A stretch of 64,000 nt of DNA from Nemophila menziesii (Eukaryota; Streptophyta; Magnoliopsida; Boraginales; Hydrophyllaceae): contig JARWIR010000016.1 of assembly GCA_029959085.1 (NCBI GenBank), forward strand, positions 5,749,441-5,813,440. The letters run 5' to 3'. The notes beneath the pieces were generated by a model, which was not told the origin of the DNA, ran no database searches, and worked only from the letters and a program-made list of their open reading frames with translations. The position numbers and the translations under genes are program-made. This document shows positions 58,246 to 64,000 of the stretch, piece by piece; position 1 is the stretch's first letter; each line of letters opens with the position of its first letter.

Positions 58246-60018
58246 TGGTGGGTCCTAGGGTGTTATAAAATTAATGCAAAAATAAAAGGAACCACTTAAC
58301 CGCAAGTGTACGGTTGTCCCAAGTAATATATGATTATCAAGTTCGTAATCAGGGACGGATTAGGTTCAACCCAAATATTAAATTACTAGTAGGAATAATT
58401 GCTAAACAGAAAATAAAAGATAATAATTTTTGTTTGGTTTTTGTAAAATAAAAGATGCAGATAAAGTAAAGACTAAAATTAAATTAATAGAAAGAAAATA
58501 AAGCAAATAAACGACTGACTTCAGATAAGAGAGATACTTGAGTCTCGCAAGGAATCCACTTAATCAATATAATCTATGCTATGTTTAAGGGTAGAATTGG
58601 AATTATAATATTAGTCGGGACTCTAATATCTCCTAGCCCCCTGTCGGGTGGACCTAGAAGCTATCCTAAAGTATCATAAACACCTGTATGGTCGAATATG
58701 GCTCTTCGGATGATATGATTTTACCTTTTTGGCTATGTAACTAGTTAAGCCTGTCGGCCAATAACGGACATTACATGGGTATTACCTAGATCTGTATTCA
58801 AACCCCCCCGTCGGATGATCACTTCGCCACTAAAGTGAATAGCCCAAATACTAAAAGCTAATTCTAGTTGTTCCTAAAAGAATTAGTAATGAAAACAAAG
58901 TAATATCCAATATATAAAACTCAATCCTATTTAAATCTAAACAATCCCAAATTCAAAACACAGATTAATTAATTAAGGTTCATCCCTTTAATGCGATTCT
59001 CAAGTATAAAGAAATTTAGCTCATAAGAAAATTAAAGACTAACATAAAAGAAAAGGAATTCATATTCAATTACAAGAAAGAAATAAATAACCTAAAGGGT
59101 TGAATGACTATTGTTGGAAGAACAGAACTCCTCCAGCTTCTAGCTTCTTCTCTCCTTCTTGCTCTGACTTGAAAAACCTTAAGCCTCTTGTTAAATTCTC
59201 TGAAGTGTGTGAAAGTAGGAGGTTAAGGGGTGTATTTATAGGTGTTAGAGGACCCTAGGTCGAATTTACTTGGAGTGGAAGACAAGTTAAGAACTCTTAA
59301 ATTCGTAACCCTAAATTTTAGGAAAGGTAAGATTATTCTGCTGATTTGATTTGGTCATATCTTTTTCAATACTTATTCGTTTGAGAAGTTCCAATATATG
59401 AAACTGCTTGTCTTGGAAAGAGCTTTCTATTGGTGCAGACCATTCGTCCAGATTCCTAGCCAATCATGAGTTATGAATTAATCTTTAAAACGTGGCTGGA
59501 ATTTCAGATTCATAAGGCAGCTTTATCTTCTCCTTCTTTGCATATATCTTTCCTAAATCTTCTTATTTCCATGTAAATCTTCTTTCCTTTACTCCTTTAT
59601 CTTTACTTGGTCTCTAAGTAGTTACCATTTATCTTTTAAAGCTTGACATTAAATAAATAATTAAACCGCATATGCTTAAAATAAATAAATTAATAAATCA
59701 AGAAATCGAAATAGGAAAGTGTACTCTAAAAATAGAAACTCGAGTAAAAATCATTTGCTAACACTCTAAAATACACTAAGACTTTATTCTCACTTCTTCT
59801 CCTTGGATTGGTCTTTCATGAAATTTAAGAACCAATTAACTTTGCATTAAAAATAGTCAAATTTACGCACAAAAGCTCAGATTCTGCAAATAGTTAATTT
59901 CCAAGGGGAGAAAGTGCAATATGATCAAATAAGCCTAAAAGTCTATCAAATAAGTCATTTATTCACCTAAAAGGATGTCTCCAAAGGGCTAATAATTAGA
60001 ACAAATCGGGAGACATCA
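58246..60018 (-). mobile_element. Solo LTR of the Athila-like family, 1773 bp
   Basis: The plus-strand ends are TGGTGGGTCC and GGAGACATCA, so the minus-strand LTR runs TGATGTCTCC to GGACCCACCA. The duplication CCTAC is perfect on both sides (58241-58245 and 60019-60023). The terminal stem-loop is at 59973-60018, with one mismatch in an arm. It carries the same internal landmarks as the other LTRs, including a GTATTTATAGG (minus-strand TATAAATAC) box near 59233. Confidence 0.96.
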
Positions 60019-60179
60019 CCTACTAACTAACCGAACCCTAAAGAAAAACTTCAGGGCTACATGTGCATCTAAAAGTTATTTACCCATAAAAGAAATATAT
60101 TTCGGTTGGACAAAAGAAATATATTTTGTTTGTAACTTTTACTGGGCATTAACTTTGAAGGACCTTAGTTTTTTTGTAA

Positions 60180-60329
60180 ATTTCTCTTCATACCAACACA
60201 AAGCGGTGTCGTTTGCCGGTCTCTTAAAAAATCAAGCCTGCATCTGACATTGCTCTTCTTCATCAGCTTTCCAAGAGAAAAACAATTCTAGAAGAAAAGT
60301 TTAGGTGAGATCTTTCCACCTTTTTAACA
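60180..60329 (+). promoter_or_regulatory. Conserved 5' flank of mTERF copy D
   Basis: It contains AATCAAGCCTGCATC, ATTGCTCTTCTTCATCAGC and GTTTAGGTGAGATCTTTCC in the same order and spacing as upstream of copies A and B. It is therefore the inherited promoter and leader, not a retrogene flank. Confidence 0.55.
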
Positions 60330-62000
60330 ATGTTTAATTTCATTTGCAAATCGTTTCCTCATTTCAAGCATTCTTTAACAACTTCATCAACACACCAACG
60401 ACATATTCTTCAGCTCAACAACTTTTTATCATTCTCATCAAAAAATGAAAACATATTTTCATTTTCGGTTAATTTTCTCATAAATAGATGTGGGTTTTCC
60501 CCAGAACGGGTGCTTTCAGCTTCCAAGTACGTGAATTTTAACAAACCGGACAAGCCCAATGTAGTTTTATCTTTCTTGAAGAACCAAGGGTTTACTGAAA
60601 TACAAGTCTTTAAAATGATAAATACTAATCCTCAGGTTGTTTTGTCTAATCCTGGAAACACCCTTTTGCCGAAGATTAACTTTTTTTTTCCGTCTCAAGG
60701 TGCTTCGAAAGCCGACTTAGCAACAATAATAGTTGCTGCACCTCATATTTTTTCAACGAATTTGGACAGAAAGGTTATACTAGGGATGACAATGGTTATA
60801 GTTAAAAACCAAAACCGACTGAATACCGAATTATATAACCGTGGTTAAAACCATTAGGTTATGGTTTGGAAAAGTGTAACCGATGGTTAAAACTGTTAGG
60901 TTATGGTTTTTGATAAAAATAAAACCAAAAAACCGAAAACCGTTTATTAATATATTTACAAATTTTATAAAAAAAAATTAGGTTAAAATTAGATATATTG
61001 AAATTCTAAAAACAAAATCAAAATACTAGATTTAACCAATAAAATAATAAATATGTAATTTTAATCAAATACTAACATAATTTTTTATAAATCTTGTAGT
61101 TTTCTTTTATATGTGTGGTTTTATTTTATGAAATTTAATATATTTATTAAATTATCATTTGAATATGGTTAAAAACCGCAACACCGTGGTTTTGAAAAAT
61201 GTAACCGATGGTTAAAACCGTTGGGATATGGTTTTTAATTATAAAAATGGTTATGGTTATGGTTTTTAGAATTTTTTAAAAAAACCGACCCGTTGCCATC
61301 CCTAGGTTATACCCACTTTTAATTGCTTGAAGAAAGTACTTGGTAGTGCTGAAGATAAAATACTTGCAGTTAAACAATATCTATATTCCATTTTCATTGT
61401 AAAGTGGTTCCTAACATAGAAATTTTGCGAAAGGCTGGTGTACCTGAGCCCAGAATTAGAAGTTTGTTGATACATTGGCCACACACATTGACCAAACCTC
61501 GTACTAGATTTAAAGAAGATGTGGAAGAGGTTAAAGCAATGGGTGTTGATCCCGTGAAATCAACTTTCTTTATAGCCGTTGCTGCTATGATTAGGTAAAG
61601 TAGGTGTTCTTGGAAAAAGAAAATGGAGCTTTACGAAAAATGGGGTTGTTCTAAGGATAAGGTTTTAGCAGCATTTGTGACCAATCCTCAGTGTATGATG
61701 GTATCAAATGATATGATTGATAGGATAATGAGATTTTTTGTGAATGAAATTGGTTGGGATTCCTCAAGGTTAATGCATAATTCAAAATTACTTAATTATA
61801 GCTTGAACGGAAGAACTAATCCCAGGTATGCAGTTAACCAAGTTTTTATTTCAAAAGGTTTCATCAAACAACATTATAGCTTGCATTCATTGGTAAGTTT
61901 AACAGAGGAGAAATTTCTTAACAAGAGTGTGGAAAGGTATAAAAAAGAAGCTCCTGAGCTATTAAAGCTCTATTAGGAAGAAAAGATGAAATTTTGAGTG
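60330..62000 (+). pseudogene. mTERF-family pseudogene, copy D, split by a MITE
   Basis: The first 152 codons are open and match copies A-C (MFNFICKSFPHFKHSL, SPERVLSASKYVNF), with one added codon at NFFFPSQG. At 60781-61304 a MITE with an 8-bp duplication interrupts the frame; mTERF coding resumes in frame after it. Independent damage follows: a frameshift near 61385, TAA at about 61597 where paralogues have Leu, and TAG at about 61974 where paralogues have Gln. The middle and C-terminal parts are closest to copy A (PEPRIR-LLIHWP, VEEVKAMGVDPVKSTF). It is dead regardless of the insertion. Confidence 0.95.
60781..61304. mobile_element. hAT-like MITE, TAGGGATG family, copy 2, 524 bp
   Basis: The ends TAGGGATGACAATGG and CCGTTGCCATCCCTA are near-perfect inverted repeats. 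GGTTATAC is duplicated exactly at 60773-60780 and 61305-61312, the 8-bp size of hAT elements. The interior repeats TGTAACCGATGGTTAAA and GGTTATGGTT, as in the relative at 15302-15927. No coding capacity. Confidence 0.95.
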
Positions 62001-62950
62001 ATTAAAATTAATTAGGCTTTGATCATATTCCTAAAAAAAGACTTTGTTTTACTCAAGAGTAGTTGATTAAGTAAGGGAAGTGGCTCGACTTTTCCAGCTG
62101 ATGATGAGATACAACAGTGTCCAAGTCTTATATTGTTCGTCTGAAATCCTTTTGGGATGTTATATATTTTTATTTTGCAGCTAAATTATTTTGTATATGT
62201 AAAACCAAGGGGATAATTTTCATGTTTAGTATTGTACGAAATCTTAATTTTATGATTAATTATGAAGTGTATTATTCGAAAAGGTATCTATTACTTATTC
62301 TATAAGGACCTCTTCTATTATAAAGAAGATTACCTTGCTATGCCCTTTCAGATATTCATTCTTATTTTTTCTCTGGATCACAGTATTTTTTTAATTCTAT
62401 ATTTAACTACAGTTCATCAGTTATGATTAAAAATCATCAATAAGTTTCCTTTAGTTGTCGTCAACTATTTGATATGCAAATTCTTTATATTGATGGTGAC
62501 AAGTGTCTTTTTACATAAGGGTCTTGTTTGTGTTTATAACTTTGGTACTTTTTTCTGGTTAAAACTTTTTGGATTTATGATGGAATGTGTTTTACTGATT
62601 TACCATATAGATGATACTAAATTATGTAGTTGATAGAATTTTAATCACAATTTTATGAGACTCAACATAAGAACCAAATGGAACAAAAAAACATAAGAAC
62701 CAATTGGGTAACGTTTTCAGGCCGAAAAAAAAGTATTTGTAGTTTCTGGGTATGAAGCCTGTTCCGAAGGAAACTAAGAGATGCACCATTCTGGAGATCC
62801 AAATAGGTTAGCCATATCAGCGGCATATCTGAATTTGAGGTTGGTGAGGTGAAGAGATGTTTTATCTACTACCAAGTGTCAATTGTATAAGATATAGTAC
62901 AGTTGGATGTCATGTATGGCTTGGATGTTACATGTGTAAGCGTTTAGTAG
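62001..62950. other. 3' flank of mTERF copy D
   Basis: AT-rich DNA without a gene. CACAATTTTATGAGACTCAA and the following AAGAACCAA-type words near 62650-62710 match the 3' flank of copy B. Confidence 0.45.
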
Positions 62951-63665
62951 GTCGAGAGAAACCTGTTCAAAACAAGGGGTTTATACACACTACCAGTTTA
63001 GAATAAGGGGTTTATACCCCACTAAATCTACTAACAAATAAATTATACCCTACAAACGAAAAAAAAATTATTCATAACCACAAACAGAAAACATCTACGA
63101 AATCATACCCCCAAATAAACAAAACTAAGGCTTCTTACCCATTAAACTAAGCCTTCTATTCAATAACCAATACTAGTTAGTAAGTTAGTAACTAAAGAAT
63201 ATTAATTATTCAATTTCTACAGTAAAACCTAAACATAAATCATAAAAACAGTAAATCGAAAACCTATTTTCTTCCAAACCATTCACCTAATTAATTACAT
63301 ACCTATTTCATAAACCACAACAATTTAATCTTCATTCTATCTTACCAAACATCATATAAGCATATAAAAAAAACTCACCCAAACATAACTAACAAAACCC
63401 TAGGTCATTAATCCAAAACAAAAAATGTGGAAAGACATTACTTTTTCTAAAGAGATTATAATCGCCGTAAAAATTAGGTTTGCGTTCTCCAAGTTGGTTC
63501 CCCGGAGTAATTTTTTTCCAAATGTTACGAAAGAGGTTTCTGAGAGAGATGAGTAGTGAAATGACTAATCCATCGGAGTACACCAGTATACAGAACAGAA
63601 GGGAAAGGTGAAGAGACAATTTTTTTGCCATTATCAGAGAGAGAAGGGCATGAGTTAAGCGTCTT
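62951..63665. repeat. Possible third MULE-like repeat relic
   Basis: GGGGTTTATACCCCAC-like palindromic words (about 62980-63030) followed about 600 bp later by AGAGAGAGAAGGGC recall the plan of 41030-42230 and 56000-56860. Similarity in between is weak, so the assignment is tentative. Confidence 0.3.
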
Positions 63666-64000
63666 CAATCCAACACTATGTCATAATAAAGTGTCTTTTG
63701 TCAGGAGAGAAAGTGTAAAGTATGAGGGTAATTTTATAACTCCTTCTGGCTTGGTTCTAAACGGACGAGCTATAATATCACTAGTTAGCCAAAGGCCTTT
63801 AGGGTTTGTTTGGATTAAAGAGGGATGCTTTAGTAAAGGAAATGAAAGAGATGTTTAGTAAATGATATGAGGGAATAGTATTCAATCTTGTTTGAATTAG
63901 ATAAAAAAAGGATTTTATTAAAGAATTATTCATATTTGGTGTTTAGATTATAATAAATAATGGATGGAATATGTTATTTTTATAACTAAATAACTCATAT
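63666..64000. other. Window end, unassigned
   Basis: A plus-strand open stretch at 63625-63858 has no known motif. The rest is AT-rich. Any gene here would continue beyond the window. Confidence 0.3.

Overview
The window is nuclear DNA from a flowering plant, most likely a eudicot. The evidence is GT-AG introns in AT-rich noncoding DNA, plant-specific gene families (a plant-type mTERF cluster, a WEB-family coiled-coil protein, a P-class PPR relic, a SOL1-type carboxypeptidase) and plant transposon types (Athila-like Ty3/gypsy, Copia, L1-like LINE with RNase H, TRIM, Au-type SINE, hAT MITEs, a MULE). I cannot name the species.

Six loci look intact. Three are intronless mTERF genes (5334-6488 minus, 33211-34350 minus, 37398-38540 plus). 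The others are a two-exon WEB-family gene (28733-30109 plus), a four-exon secreted saposin-B protein (30671-31567 plus) and an eleven-exon SOL1-like zinc carboxypeptidase (43055-45455 plus). There are two clear pseudogenes. A fourth mTERF copy (60330-62000) is split by a hAT MITE with a perfect 8-bp target-site duplication (TSD). A P-class PPR gene (46150-47599 minus) is wrecked by frameshifts. The four mTERF copies share upstream flanks, so they arose by DNA duplication. The gene at 33211-34350 is a mosaic: its N-terminus follows one paralogue and its middle follows another.

Most of the rest is nested transposons. 1-3825: a repeat block with an L1-type LINE fragment, present again at about 8405-11103. 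3840-4490: antisense LTR fragment. 7167-8385: complete TRIM. 9332-10002: hAT MITE inside the second block copy; the empty site survives at 921-928. 11104-15075: Athila-like 5' LTR, PBS, gag and protease, truncated. 15302-15927: MITE of the same family as the one in the mTERF pseudogene. 16430-17500: noncoding segment repeated at 39150-40180. 20700-21349: SINE and TA microsatellite. 21842-25777: an LTR of the Athila-like family holding a Copia fragment, which itself holds a hAT MITE. 25780-28427: further Copia pieces. 35570-37090: Copia LTR-like DNA and two SINEs. 41030-42230 and 56000-58133: two related MULE-like repeats. 47697-55525: a near full-length LINE with its own TSD, interrupted by a solo LTR with its own TSD. 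58246-60018: a second solo LTR with a TSD.

The most unusual structure is in the 1.5-1.8 kb LTR family. All four copies that keep the LTR start begin with a stem-loop of exactly 46 bp (TGATGTCTCC, variable loop, GGAGACATCA). For the genes, the main points are the mosaic mTERF family, which probably targets an organelle, and its closeness to a dead PPR gene.
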